Source: an uncultured Marivita sp.
GTDB lineage: Bacteria; Pseudomonadota; Alphaproteobacteria; Rhodobacterales; Rhodobacteraceae
Length of the DNA: 64,000 bases
Reading direction: 5' to 3'
Assembly (NCBI RefSeq): GCF_947488135.1
Contig: NZ_CANKYW010000002.1
Coordinates: forward strand, 620,001-684,000
Shown here: in pieces, positions 24,993 to 33,632 of the stretch
Layout: each line of letters starts with the position of its first letter
How positions within the stretch are numbered: the stretch's first letter is position 1
Notes under the pieces: generated by a model
Database searches by the model: none
What the model was told of the DNA's origin: nothing
What the model saw: only the letters and a program-made list of their open reading frames with translations
Translations under genes and position numbers: made by a program

Positions 24993-27479
24993 TCAGTCCA
25001 GCGCGCGTTCGACTTCCTCGCGCTCGAAGATTTCGATCACATCGCCCTGGCGGATGTCCTCGTAGTTCTCGAAGGCCATACCGCATTCCTGACCGGACTG
25101 AACCTCAGAAACTTCATCCTTGAACCGCTTGAGGGTCTTCAGAGTGCCTTCGTGGATCACCACGTTGTCCCGCAGCAGGCGCACACCGGCGCTACGGCGG
25201 GCCACACCTTCGGTGACGAGACAACCCGCAACCTTGCCGACGTTGGACACCTTGAAGACGTCCTTGATCTCGGCGTACCCGATGAAGGTCTCCTTGATCT
25301 CGGCACTGAGCAGGCCGGATGCAGCCGCTTTCACGTCGTCCACGAGGTCATAGATCACGCTGTAATAGCGGATTTCCACGCCCTTCTGGTTCGCCGTATT
25401 GCGCGCAGACGCGTTGGCACGCACGTTGAAGCCGATCACTGGACATCCCGACGCTTCGGCAAGGCCGATATCGGTTTCGGTGATGGCACCCACGCCAGAG
25501 TGCAGAACGCGTACGCGCACCTCGTCGTTGCCGACCTTTTCCAGGGCCTGCACGATCGCTTCGGCGGAACCCTGAACGTCTGCTTTGACCAGCACAGGAA
25601 GCTCGGAGACGTTTTCGTCGTCCTTCGCCTTCTTCATCAGTTGCTCAAGCGTCGTCGCAGCGCCAGCCGCGGCACGCTTTTCTTTGGCGACATTGGCACG
25701 GTATTCCGCGATCTCGCGCGCCTGCGCTTCGGTCTCGGTCACGTTGAGAACGTCGCCCGCTTCGGGCGTGCCGTTCAGGCCAAGCACCTCGACAGGCACT
25801 GACGGTCCCGCTTCCTTGACGCGCTCGCCCTTGTCGTTGATCAGCGCACGCACTTTACCGTACTGCTCGCCCACGACGAAGATATCGCCCTGACGCAGCG
25901 TGCCGTTTTGAACGAGAACCGTCGCGACCGGACCGCGGCCCACGTCCAACTGCGCTTCGATCACGGCACCCTGGGCGGCCCGATCCGGGTTCGCCTTGAG
26001 TTCGAGGATCTCCGCCTGAAGCGCGATGGCTTCGAGCAATTCCGGCAAGCCTTGACCCGAGATGGCCGAGACTTCGACATCCTGCACATCGCCCGACATT
26101 TCTTCGACGATCACTTCGTGCTGAAGCAGGTCGGTCCGCACCTTGGTCGGGTTCGCATCCGGCTTGTCGATCTTGTTGATCGCCACGATCATCGGCACCT
26201 TGGCCGCTTTCGCGTGGTTGATCGCTTCGATGGTCTGCGGCATCACCGCGTCATCCGCAGCAACCACCAGGACAACGATATCCGTCACCTGGGCGCCACG
26301 AGACCGCATCGACGTAAACGCCGCGTGGCCCGGGGTATCGAGGAACGACAGGACAGCACCGTCCTTGGTCGTGACCTGATAGGCGCCGATATGCTGCGTG
26401 ATCCCGCCAGCTTCGCCAGACGTGACATTGGCATCGCGGATCGCGTCGAGAAGTGACGTCTTGCCGTGGTCGACGTGACCCATGATCGTGATGACCGGAG
26501 GACGTGGCTTCAGGTCTTCCGGATTGTCTTCGACCTCTTTGATGACGTCTTCCACATCCGCGTCGGAAACGCGGGTCACCTTGTGACCGAACTCTTCGAT
26601 GATGAGCTCTGCCGTGTCCTGATCGATGGTCTGGTTCTGCGTGGCCATGATGCCATTGTTCATCAACGCCTTCACAACGTCGCCGACCTTTTCGGTCATC
26701 CGATTTGCCAGCTCCGCAACCGTGATTGCCTCGGGCAGCTTGACCTCGCGCACAACCTTCTCGCGCGGCTGGCTGCCGCCCATGGCTTTCTGACGCGCAC
26801 GCTCCTGCTTGCGCTTCATAGCGGCCATGGATTTCTGACGTCCACCTTCGCCGCCCAGAGCCTGGTTCAACGTCAGCTTGCCGGAACGGCGTTCGGAATC
26901 GTCGCCCTTGCGACGACCGCGATCTTCGCGTTCGCGATCAACCTTGCGCGGTGCGGCTTGCGACGGCTTGGGCCCACCCGAAGGTTGACGCGCGGCCGGG
27001 GTTTCGACTGGTCCCGCAGCAGCCTGCTTGGCGGCTTCAGCCGCCTCACGTGCTTTGCGCTCTTCGTCCTCGGCTTTCTGGCGTGCGCGCTCTTCGGCCT
27101 CGCGCTGTTCGCGCTCCTTGGCCTCTTTTTCGGCGCGCATCCGCTCGCGTTCTTCCGCACGGGCCTTTTCTTCGGCTTCGCGCTGGGCGGCTTCTTCACC
27201 TTCGCGGGCCTTGGCGGCCTGGAGCGCTTTCAGACGGCGCTCCATCTCGGCATCGGAAATGCCTGCCGGCCGTTTGCTGCCTGCGGCAGCCACAGCGGCG
27301 CTTGCCGATCCATCCGATGTGGATTTGGACGCGCCGGGTTTCGGCACCACAACGCGCTTGCGCTTGGTCTCCACCACGACGTTTTTGGTACGCCCGTGGC
27401 TAAAGCTCTGCTTCACGTTCCCGGAACGGGGACCGCCGCCGCGCAAACCCAATGTCTTTTTGCCGTCGTTATCGCTCAT
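24993..27479 (-). CDS. infB: Translation initiation factor IF-2
   Basis: The 828-residue protein has a long charged, Ala/Glu/Arg-rich N-terminal region with coiled-coil character (about residues 75-160). The IF-2N domain lies around residue 255 ([14 protein letters not shown]). The GTPase domain has [15 protein letters not shown] near residue 335, DTPGHAAF and NKIDKP. Domains II to IV follow, including [12 protein letters not shown] and the tail [12 protein letters not shown]. It places initiator tRNA on the 30S subunit and promotes subunit joining. Its ATG overlaps the end of the YlxR-like gene by 4 bases. A bidirectional terminator lies 20 bases downstream, so rbfA is not part of this operon. 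Confidence 0.98.
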   Translation of the reverse strand: MSDNDGKKTLGLRGGGPRSGNVKQSFSHGRTKNVVVETKRKRVVVPKPGASKSTSDGSASAAVAAAGSKRPAGISDAEMERRLKALQAAKAREGEEAAQREAEEKARAEERERMRAEKEAKEREQREAEERARQKAEDEERKAREAAEAAKQAAAGPVETPAARQPSGGPKPSQAAPRKVDREREDRGRRKGDDSERRSGKLTLNQALGGEGGRQKSMAAMKRKQERARQKAMGGSQPREKVVREVKLPEAITVAELANRMTEKVGDVVKALMNNGIMATQNQTIDQDTAELIIEEFGHKVTRVSDADVEDVIKEVEDNPEDLKPRPPVITIMGHVDHGKTSLLDAIRDANVTSGEAGGITQHIGAYQVTTKDGAVLSFLDTPGHAAFTSMRSRGAQVTDIVVLVVAADDAVMPQTIEAINHAKAAKVPMIVAINKIDKPDANPTKVRTDLLQHEVIVEEMSGDVQDVEVSAISGQGLPELLEAIALQAEILELKANPDRAAQGAVIEAQLDVGRGPVATVLVQNGTLRQGDIFVVGEQYGKVRALINDKGERVKEAGPSVPVEVLGLNGTPEAGDVLNVTETEAQAREIAEYRANVAKEKRAAAGAATTLEQLMKKAKDDENVSELPVLVKADVQGSAEAIVQALEKVGNDEVRVRVLHSGVGAITETDIGLAEASGCPVIGFNVRANASARNTANQKGVEIRYYSVIYDLVDDVKAAASGLLSAEIKETFIGYAEIKDVFKVSNVGKVAGCLVTEGVARRSAGVRLLRDNVVIHEGTLKTLKRFKDEVSEVQSGQECGMAFENYEDIRQGDVIEIFEREEVERALD

Positions 27480-28123
27480 TTAGCTCTTTTTTCCTTCCCA
27501 GCGGCCCCTGCCGCTGTCTTTGCATCAGACGTTCCGATGCGAAAGCCCTTCAATCTTTGGGCTTCCTCTACAACACGTTGCGTGAGTCCGCCAGCGCCAA
27601 GCGCGGCATGTATCACAGTTTGTCGCCCGAAGGCCATTCCAAGCTCGTCTGCCGTAAGCCAACCAATGTAATGGCCGTAATGCGGCGTGCTGAGTTTCGA
27701 TTTTCCGCGGCTCGATCCGTCTTCCGCCTGCAAAAGCACTTCGGCGGTTTCCTTGGACAAGGCGTCCTTGACCTTTTCATAGCCCGAGACGGCCACACCG
27801 GATTTGCGGCTGAGACTTATCAGATCGACAACTCGGCGTGCAAGCTGCTGCTCGAGATCGCTGACCAGCGTTTCCGAAAGGCGCAACTGCGTTTTTGCCG
27901 CACGATGAAAGATGTTCTTTTTTATCGCGGTTTCAAGAGCAGCGCGTGTCGATGTCACCCAGATGCCCCGACCCGGCAGTTTGCCTGCAAGGTCGGGAAC
28001 AAGCTGGTTTTCGGGACCGATGACAAAGCGGATCAGTTCGGATTTCGGGCGCACCTCTCCGGTCGCAACACACTTGCGTTCCGGTCCGCTCTCCCGATCC
28101 TTGTCTTTTCCACCTCGTGCCAC
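27476..28123 (-). CDS. YlxR-type RNA-binding protein fused to an L7Ae-like domain
   Basis: The 215-residue protein has an N-terminal DUF448/YlxR domain (about residues 10-90) with [19 protein letters not shown] and [17 protein letters not shown] ribosomal L7Ae-like part follows at about 100-190 ([23 protein letters not shown]). The family binds RNA and sits almost always between nusA and infB. Two-domain versions are usual in alphaproteobacteria, while many other bacteria encode the YlxR part alone. The start at 28123 is 29 bases after the nusA stop. The C-terminus ends in a basic Ala/Gly/Lys tail. Role in ribosome or transcription control is inferred from position. Confidence 0.9.
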   Translation of the reverse strand: MARGGKDKDRESGPERKCVATGEVRPKSELIRFVIGPENQLVPDLAGKLPGRGIWVTSTRAALETAIKKNIFHRAAKTQLRLSETLVSDLEQQLARRVVDLISLSRKSGVAVSGYEKVKDALSKETAEVLLQAEDGSSRGKSKLSTPHYGHYIGWLTADELGMAFGRQTVIHAALGAGGLTQRVVEEAQRLKGFRIGTSDAKTAAGAAGKEKRAK

Positions 28124-28152
28124 GTGTGTCGTCGTCCCTTGTTGTGCGCAGG

Positions 28153-29838
28153 TCAGGCCTGCTCTTCTTCCATACCTTCGAGATCGTCACCCTCGGCGTC
28201 TTCTTCCTCGAGCTCGGTCGGATCGACCCAGCCCAAAAGCACGCGCGCGGTCATCACCAGATGCTGCGCTTCTTCCAGAGACATATCGAAGGGCTCGAGC
28301 AGACCTTCGTCCTTGTGACGCTCGCCATCGACGGTCGTCCAGCCACCGGCCAGCTCCCAATCCGCACAGGTCGCGAAATCTTCGAGCGTCTTGACCCCGT
28401 CCTTGGCCAGCACTTCGATCATCTGCGGTGTCAGGCCTTCGAAATTGATCAGGCTGTCTTCCGCACCCAGAGCGCGGGCATTGTCGAGCGCCGCTTTCGC
28501 CTGTGCCTCGAGGTTCTCGCGGGCACGGGTCTGAAGCTCTTCTGCCGTCGCCTCGTCCACACCGTCGATCACCAGAAGCTCGTCGAGTTCGACATAGGCG
28601 ACCTCTTCCAGAGTGGTGAAGCCTTCGGCGACCAGAAGCTGGGCAAAGAACTCGTCGAGGTCCAGCGTGTCCATGAAGAGCTGCGTGCGTTCTTCAAACT
28701 CCTTCTGACGCCGCGCCGATTCTTCTTCCTCGGTCATGATGTCGATGTCGAGCCCGGTCAGTTGCGACGCCAGACGCACGTTCTGACCGCGGCGACCAAT
28801 CGCCAGCGACAGCTGTTCGTCGGGAACGACGACTTCGATGCGCTCGGCGTCTTCGTCCAGAACCACCTTGCTCACTTCGGCAGGTTGAAGCGCGTTCACC
28901 AGGAAGGTCGGCACATCCTCGTTCCACGGGATGATGTCGATCTTTTCGCCCTGAAGCTCGTTCACGACGGCCTGAACGCGGCTGCCGCGCATACCAACGC
29001 AGGCACCCACGGGATCAATCGACCCGTCATAAGAGATAACGGCGATCTTCGCGCGCGAGCCCGGATCACGGGCAACAGCCTTGATCTCGATGATGCCGTC
29101 ATAGATTTCCGGCACTTCCATCTTGAACAGCTCGGCCATGAATTCGGGCGCCGTCCGCGACAGGAAGATCTGCGGTCCACGCGTTTCGCGGCGCACATCC
29201 TTGATGTAGCAGCGGATGCGGTCGCCGTTGCGATAGCTTTCGCGGCCGATCTTCTCGTTGCGGCGCAGGATACCTTCGCCCCGGCCCACATCGACGATGA
29301 CGTTGCCGTATTCCTCGCGCTTGACCACGCCGTTGATGATGGTACCCGCGCGATCCTTGAACTCTTCGTACTGACGGTCGCGTTCGGCTTCGCGCACCTT
29401 TTGCAGGATCACCTGCTTGGCGGATTGCGCGGCGATACGGCCCATCTCGACCGGGGGCACTTCCTCGACAAACGTGTCGCCTACCTGCGCCGTGCCGGAG
29501 AATTCTGTGATCGGCGCGCCATCGCGCATCCAGACTGCGTTTTGCCCGGGCTTGGGTGCCATGAAATAGGGCTTTGCGCTCTCGGTGGTGAACTCCGCCT
29601 GGTAGTTCTCGAGCTCTTCATCCTCGACCACGGTGCGCACGCGCGTGAACTTGGCCCGTCCCGTCTTGCGGTCGATCGACACGCGGATGTCCATTTCGGA
29701 CCCGTAGCGCGACTTCGCTGCACGGGCGAGGCTTTCTTCCATCGCTTCGACGACCAACCCGGGGTCGATCATCTTTTCGCGCGCGACCGCTTCGGCGGTC
29801 TGCAACAGTTCCAACTGGTTGGCGGAGGTGATTGCCAT
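28153..29838 (-). CDS. nusA: Transcription termination/antitermination factor NusA
   Basis: The 561-residue protein has the N-terminal RNA-polymerase-binding domain (MAITSANQLELLQTAEAVA). S1 and KH domains follow, with SRTAPEFMAELFKMEVPEI and IGRRGQNVRLASQLTGLDID. The C-terminal helix-hairpin-helix part lies around FVTLEE-like repeats (AEGFTTLEEVAYVEL, VDEATAEELQTRA), and the tail is acidic. It modulates pausing, Rho-dependent and intrinsic termination. The ATG at 29838 is 7 bases after the rimP stop and gives the conserved beginning; GAGGAG lies 10 bases upstream, inside the rimP end. Confidence 0.97.
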   Translation of the reverse strand: MAITSANQLELLQTAEAVAREKMIDPGLVVEAMEESLARAAKSRYGSEMDIRVSIDRKTGRAKFTRVRTVVEDEELENYQAEFTTESAKPYFMAPKPGQNAVWMRDGAPITEFSGTAQVGDTFVEEVPPVEMGRIAAQSAKQVILQKVREAERDRQYEEFKDRAGTIINGVVKREEYGNVIVDVGRGEGILRRNEKIGRESYRNGDRIRCYIKDVRRETRGPQIFLSRTAPEFMAELFKMEVPEIYDGIIEIKAVARDPGSRAKIAVISYDGSIDPVGACVGMRGSRVQAVVNELQGEKIDIIPWNEDVPTFLVNALQPAEVSKVVLDEDAERIEVVVPDEQLSLAIGRRGQNVRLASQLTGLDIDIMTEEEESARRQKEFEERTQLFMDTLDLDEFFAQLLVAEGFTTLEEVAYVELDELLVIDGVDEATAEELQTRARENLEAQAKAALDNARALGAEDSLINFEGLTPQMIEVLAKDGVKTLEDFATCADWELAGGWTTVDGERHKDEGLLEPFDMSLEEAQHLVMTARVLLGWVDPTELEEEDAEGDDLEGMEEEQA

Positions 29839-29845
29839 CGGTCTC

Positions 29846-30415
29846 TTACTCCTCTTCGGGCCCTTCGGCCTCAATCACGTCGTCAAATTGTTTCTCGTCA
29901 AAGCCTTGGGCCTTGCGCGCCTTCAGCATTTCCTTGATCAGCTCGTCCGTCAGGACCAGCTTCGCGTCGGTCAGCCAGTCGAACTTGAGACCGACCGTGC
30001 CCTCATCGAGATTGATCAGCACTTCGTCGCCCTCGACCCCGGCCAGCACACCCTTGAAGCGCTTGCGCCCGTCGATCAGCTCGGATGTCTCGATCTTCGC
30101 CTCATAGCCTTCAAAGGTCTCGAAATCCTTGAGACGCGTCAAAGGCCGGTCGATCCCCGGCGAGGAGACTTCCAAAGTATACGTGTCGAGGATCGGATCT
30201 TCGACATCCAGTGTTGCGCTCACCGCCGTACTTATGGCGGCACATTCGTCCACTTCGATCCCGCCCTCGGGACGTTCGGCCATGATCTGCAAGGTGGCGG
30301 TCTTGCCGCTCATCAGACGGATGCGCACCAGTTCGAACCCCATGTCTTCGATGACAGGGGTGACGATCTCGGCCAGACGTCGGTCCATCGCGGCTTTTGC
30401 GATCAGGTCAGACAT
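29846..30415 (-). CDS. rimP: Ribosome maturation factor RimP
   Basis: The 189-residue protein has the RimP N-terminal domain ([21 protein letters not shown]), the middle block [29 protein letters not shown] with the invariant SSPGIDRPL, and the SH3-like C-terminal domain. It assists 30S subunit maturation. The ATG at 30415 ([14 protein letters not shown]) is chosen; GGAG lies about 12 bases upstream. First gene of the rimP-nusA-ylxR-infB transcript. Its promoter must lie between 30416 and the znu terminator at 30438, or read through from upstream; no element was clear. Confidence 0.95.
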   Translation of the reverse strand: MSDLIAKAAMDRRLAEIVTPVIEDMGFELVRIRLMSGKTATLQIMAERPEGGIEVDECAAISTAVSATLDVEDPILDTYTLEVSSPGIDRPLTRLKDFETFEGYEAKIETSELIDGRKRFKGVLAGVEGDEVLINLDEGTVGLKFDWLTDAKLVLTDELIKEMLKARKAQGFDEKQFDDVIEAEGPEEE

Positions 30416-30437
30416 TGTCGTGCAGTGCTCCAGACAC

Positions 30438-30461
30438 AAAAAAACGGGCGCGCGGCCCGTT
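30438..30461 (-). terminator. Intrinsic terminator after znuB
   Basis: Read on the minus strand, AACGGGC pairs with GCCCGTT over a 5-base loop and is followed by a run of T (A-run 30438-30444 on the plus strand). It lies 88 bases beyond the znuB stop and just before rimP, separating the zinc operon from the rimP operon. Confidence 0.85.
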
Positions 30462-30548
30462 GAAGAATTCGGTGGGTGCCGACCGAAGCCAACACGCCGC
30501 TGTTGAGGTGCATATACGGAGCGTTCCCCGAGTCTGCAAGGGGTTTCC

Positions 30549-31355
30549 TCAGGCCTGTTGTCGGGTCCGACGGATCAACCCGAATATCGTGCAGGCCAGA
30601 AAGATCGCAGCGGCCACCGAAACGATGGTCGGTCCGGTGGGCGTGTCCAAGTGCCACGAAGCGGCCAGCCCGCCCAACGCCGAGGTCACTCCGATCCCTC
30701 CCGCCAGGACCGCCATCTGTTCCGGCGTCTTCGCGAACACGCGCGCGGCGGCCGGTGGCACGATCAGCATCGCTCCGATCAGTAGAACGCCGACGACCTT
30801 GATCGACACCGCGACCACCACCGCCAGAGTCAAAGTCAGGATCAATTTCTCGCGCTGTGGATCAATGCCCGACGCGCGCGCCAGATCCTCGTTGAGCGTC
30901 GCAGTCAGCAAGGCGGACCAGCGCCATCCCAACAAGCCGACGACCGCCATGGCCCCGCCCCAGATAACCGCCAGGTCCATCCGGCTCACTGCCAGAATAT
31001 CGCCAAAGAGGAACGCCATCAGGTCGATGCGTACCCCGTCAAGGAAAGACACGGCCACAATCCCGATGGCCAGAGCGCTGTGCGCCAACACCCCGAGCAG
31101 CGTGTCCATCGCGACATTGCGCCCCGACAGGGACGCCACCAGAGACGCCATTGCCAGCGCGATCACCAAAGCCCCGAGAAAGACCGGAAGGCCTGCCGAA
31201 AGCGCCAGGGCAACACCCAGAATAGCCGCATGGGCCGTCGCGTCGCCGAAATAGGCAAGCCGTCGCCAAACCACGAAACACCCAAGCGGAGCTGCCGCCA
31301 AGGCAACGCCGACACCGGCAAGCGCTGCGCGCCAGATGAAACTGTCCAGAATCAT
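30549..31355 (-). CDS. znuB: ZnuB, zinc ABC transporter permease
   Basis: The 268-residue ABC-3 family permease has about eight membrane segments, for example [49 protein letters not shown] and [21 protein letters not shown]. The [18 protein letters not shown] segment is the conserved EAA-like ATPase contact region of this family. With ZnuA and ZnuC it imports zinc across the inner membrane. Its start overlaps the znuC stop by 4 bases. It is the last gene of zur-znuC-znuB and is followed by an intrinsic terminator. Confidence 0.93.
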   Translation of the reverse strand: MILDSFIWRAALAGVGVALAAAPLGCFVVWRRLAYFGDATAHAAILGVALALSAGLPVFLGALVIALAMASLVASLSGRNVAMDTLLGVLAHSALAIGIVAVSFLDGVRIDLMAFLFGDILAVSRMDLAVIWGGAMAVVGLLGWRWSALLTATLNEDLARASGIDPQREKLILTLTLAVVVAVSIKVVGVLLIGAMLIVPPAAARVFAKTPEQMAVLAGGIGVTSALGGLAASWHLDTPTGPTIVSVAAAIFLACTIFGLIRRTRQQA

Positions 31356-32095
31356 TCAGCCGCCTCATGCGGGTGGTCATGTGCGTGATCATGCGAATGG
31401 TTGTGTTCGTGACGATAGAGCGCCAGCGCACCCTGGGTGCCTGTCCCGAACAGCGCGCGGTATTCCGGGGCGCTCGCCACATGCTCGGGCGCGCCTTCGC
31501 AACAGACATGCCCGTTCAGACAAATCACCCGGTCGCTTGCGGCCATTACAACATGCAGCTCGTGGCTCACCATGAGAACCGCGCAGCCGAGGTCTCCGCG
31601 CAAGTCCTCGATCAGTCGGTAAAAGGCGGCGGACCCGCTTTGGTCCAACCCTTGCGTGGCCTCGTCCAGCACCAGCACCTCCGGGTCGTTCAGGATCGCG
31701 CGCGCCAGAAGCACCCGCTGCATCTGCCCACCGGACAAATCCGCGACCTGACGATCTGCCAATGCCGCAACCCCGGTACGCTCGAGCGACTTGCGCGCGA
31801 GCGTCTTCGGCACCGCTTTCGGCAGGCTCAGGAACCGCAGGACGGGCAGGGGCAGGGTCGGGTCGATATGCAGCTTCTGCGGCACATACCCCACCCGCAG
31901 CCCCGGTCGCGCGATCACCTGTCCCTGCGTCGGCGTCACCGCGCCCAGAAGCGTCTTCAACAGGGTCGATTTTCCCGATCCGTTCGGACCCACGATCGTG
32001 ACGATTTCGCCGGGGCGGATGGTCAGGGACACATGAGACAGGATGGTCGCTCCGCCCAATCGAACGGTCACGTCGCGCGCTTCGATCAGGCTCAT
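31352..32095 (-). CDS. znuC: ZnuC, zinc ABC transporter ATPase
   Basis: The 247-residue ATPase has Walker A GPNGSGKSTLL, signature LSGGQMQRVLLARA, Walker B EVLVLDEATQGLD and H-loop MVSHELHVV. The C-terminal tail is histidine-rich (YRHEHNHSHDHAHDHPHE), a feature often seen in zinc transporter ATPases. The ATG at 32095 overlaps the zur stop by 4 bases. A much longer in-frame extension upstream lies inside zur and is rejected. It powers zinc uptake together with ZnuB. Confidence 0.95.
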   Translation of the reverse strand: MSLIEARDVTVRLGGATILSHVSLTIRPGEIVTIVGPNGSGKSTLLKTLLGAVTPTQGQVIARPGLRVGYVPQKLHIDPTLPLPVLRFLSLPKAVPKTLARKSLERTGVAALADRQVADLSGGQMQRVLLARAILNDPEVLVLDEATQGLDQSGSAAFYRLIEDLRGDLGCAVLMVSHELHVVMAASDRVICLNGHVCCEGAPEHVASAPEYRALFGTGTQGALALYRHEHNHSHDHAHDHPHEAAE

Positions 32096-32568
32096 GTCGC
32101 GGGCCCGGTCTGACAATTCGGGCATAACCCCTCGAATTCGATGGTGGTGCTTTCGATCGAAAAGCCGGTGTCGCGCGTACTCTCGTCGAGCGCGACACGC
32201 GCGCCCTGCGCTTCGGCCACCCCGTTGCAATCGCGACAGATCAAAAAGGCGGGCGCGTGGTCCTCACCCGGATGGATACAGGCTACAAAGGCATTCAGCT
32301 TTTCGATCTTGTGCGCGAAGCCGTGCTTCACGAGGAAATCGAGCGCGCGATAGGCCACTGGCGGCTGCGATCCCAGCCCTTCGCGGCGCAGCACATCAAG
32401 GATGTCGTAAGCCCCCATCGCCTGATGACCCCGCAACAGGATCTCGAGCACACGTCGCCGAACCGGCGTCAACTGAAGCCGGGCAGCGGCGCATTTTGCT
32501 TCCACCTCACGTACCACCTGCGTGATGCACATGCTGTGGTCATGTTTTGCGAATCCGACAGTGGGCAC
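32092..32568 (-). CDS. zur: Zur, zinc uptake regulator (Fur family)
   Basis: The 158-residue Fur-family protein has a winged-helix N-terminus (QLTPVRRRVLEILLRGHQAMGAYDIL). The C-terminal dimerisation domain has metal ligands in CIHPGEDHAPAFLICRDC and a second cysteine pair in LCPNCQ. The operon with znuCB identifies it as Zur rather than Fur. With zinc bound it should repress the znu genes. The start is GTG at 32568, supported by GGAG 6 bases upstream. The intergenic region to divergent znuA carries a likely operator at 32591-32610. Confidence 0.94.
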   Translation of the reverse strand: MPTVGFAKHDHSMCITQVVREVEAKCAAARLQLTPVRRRVLEILLRGHQAMGAYDILDVLRREGLGSQPPVAYRALDFLVKHGFAHKIEKLNAFVACIHPGEDHAPAFLICRDCNGVAEAQGARVALDESTRDTGFSIESTTIEFEGLCPNCQTGPAT

Positions 32569-32590
32569 GTCAATCTCCGTTTGACGAAAG

Positions 32591-32610
32591 TGTTATGATA
32601 TTACATTACA
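32591..32610. promoter_or_regulatory. Putative Zur operator between zur and znuA
   Basis: The 20-base AT-rich stretch beginning TGTTATGATA and ending TTACATTACA is an imperfect palindrome (14 of 20 positions symmetric). It resembles the alphaproteobacterial Zur box GTTATNNNATAAC. It lies in the 83-bp divergent gap, 23 bases from the zur GTG and 41 bases from the znuA ATG, so one operator could control both directions. A TTGACG on the plus strand at 32581-32586 may be the znuA -35. Confidence 0.65.
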
Positions 32611-32651
32611 CATGGCAAGTCTTAGAATCACCCAGTGTCAGGATACCAAAG

Positions 32652-33632
32652 ATGCTCCGCAGTATTTGCCTTGTCGCCTCCACCGCTGTTTTCACACAAT
32701 CCGCATGGGCGGATGTGCCGAAGGTCGTCACCGATATTGCTCCGATACATGGTCTGGCGTCGATGGTCATGGGCGATCTGGGCGCGCCGTCCATGATGAT
32801 CGAACCGGGTACCAGCCCACATTCGAACGCCATGCGCCCATCGGTCGCCGCTGCCTTGCAGGACGCGGATGTCGTGTTCTGGGTCGGCGAGGAACTGAGC
32901 CCCTGGCTCCACGACCCGATCGAGACGCTCGGGGAAACGGCGCAGCACGTCGCGCTTCTTGATCTCGACGCATCCCGCCGCCTTGCGTCCCGCGATATTG
33001 AATCCTTCTCTTCGCAGGAAGATGACCACGGTCACGACGATCACGGTCACGACGATCATGACCACGACAATCACGGGCATGACGACCACGCGGAAGAGGG
33101 GCACGACCACGATCATTCCGGCACCGATCCCCATGCCTGGCTCGATCCGCAGAACGCGCAAACCTGGGTGACCCACATCGCCGAGGTTCTTGCAGAGCGA
33201 GCTCCCGAGAACGCCGACACCTACAAGGCAAATGCGGCCTCTGCCGTCCAGCAAATCGAAACGGCTGTTGAAAATGCGCAGGAGCGGCTCTCTGCGTTTC
33301 AGGATCGTCCTTTCATCGTCTTCCACGACGCCTACCAGTATTTCGAGACACGCTTCGGCCTCAAAGCCTCCGGTGCGCTCTCCCTGAGCGATGCCGTGCC
33401 GCCAAGCCCGTCGCACGTGGCCGAGATCCAGACCAGGATCCGCGAGACCGGAATTGTTTGCGTCTTCTCCGAACCGCAATACAGCGACGGCCTCGTGCAG
33501 ACGGTGATTGACGGGACCGAAGCACGGTCTGTCGAACTCGATCCGCTGGGCGTTGCGCTGGAACCGGGCGCGTCGTTCTATCCAGACCTTATCAACGATA
33601 TGGCCACCCGGTTCGAGACCTGTCTTCAGTAG
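32652..33632 (+). CDS. znuA: ZnuA, periplasmic zinc-binding protein
   Basis: The 326-residue cluster-9 binding protein has a signal peptide (residues about 1-20, ending QSAWA). Zinc ligands are seen as H33 in APIHGLA, H57 in GTSPHSNAMRP and H161 in TDPHAWLDPQN. A flexible His/Asp-rich loop at about residues 123-156 contains 12 histidines, the mark of zinc-specific members, as opposed to manganese. It captures Zn in the periplasm for ZnuBC. The ATG at 32652 follows AGGATACC. It is divergent from zur around a shared Zur-like box. Its last codons overlap the convergent tamB stop by 7 bases. Confidence 0.95.
   Translation: MLRSICLVASTAVFTQSAWADVPKVVTDIAPIHGLASMVMGDLGAPSMMIEPGTSPHSNAMRPSVAAALQDADVVFWVGEELSPWLHDPIETLGETAQHVALLDLDASRRLASRDIESFSSQEDDHGHDDHGHDDHDHDNHGHDDHAEEGHDHDHSGTDPHAWLDPQNAQTWVTHIAEVLAERAPENADTYKANAASAVQQIETAVENAQERLSAFQDRPFIVFHDAYQYFETRFGLKASGALSLSDAVPPSPSHVAEIQTRIRETGIVCVFSEPQYSDGLVQTVIDGTEARSVELDPLGVALEPGASFYPDLINDMATRFETCLQ
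33024..33116 (+). repeat. Short tandem repeat coding for the ZnuA histidine loop
   Basis: Near-identical units of the type GGTCACGACGATCAC recur several times and encode His-Asp-rich steps of ZnuA. Such a region could vary in length between strains. It is within coding sequence and is not a CRISPR array. Confidence 0.7.

Noticed and set aside
28117-29937. Large plus-strand frame across nusA
   Set aside because: nusA is fully conserved on the other strand; the antisense protein has no family likeness.
33024-33116. Tandem short repeats that could suggest a CRISPR-like array
   Set aside because: Units are about 15 bases, in frame, and encode the histidine loop of ZnuA; there are no spacers.
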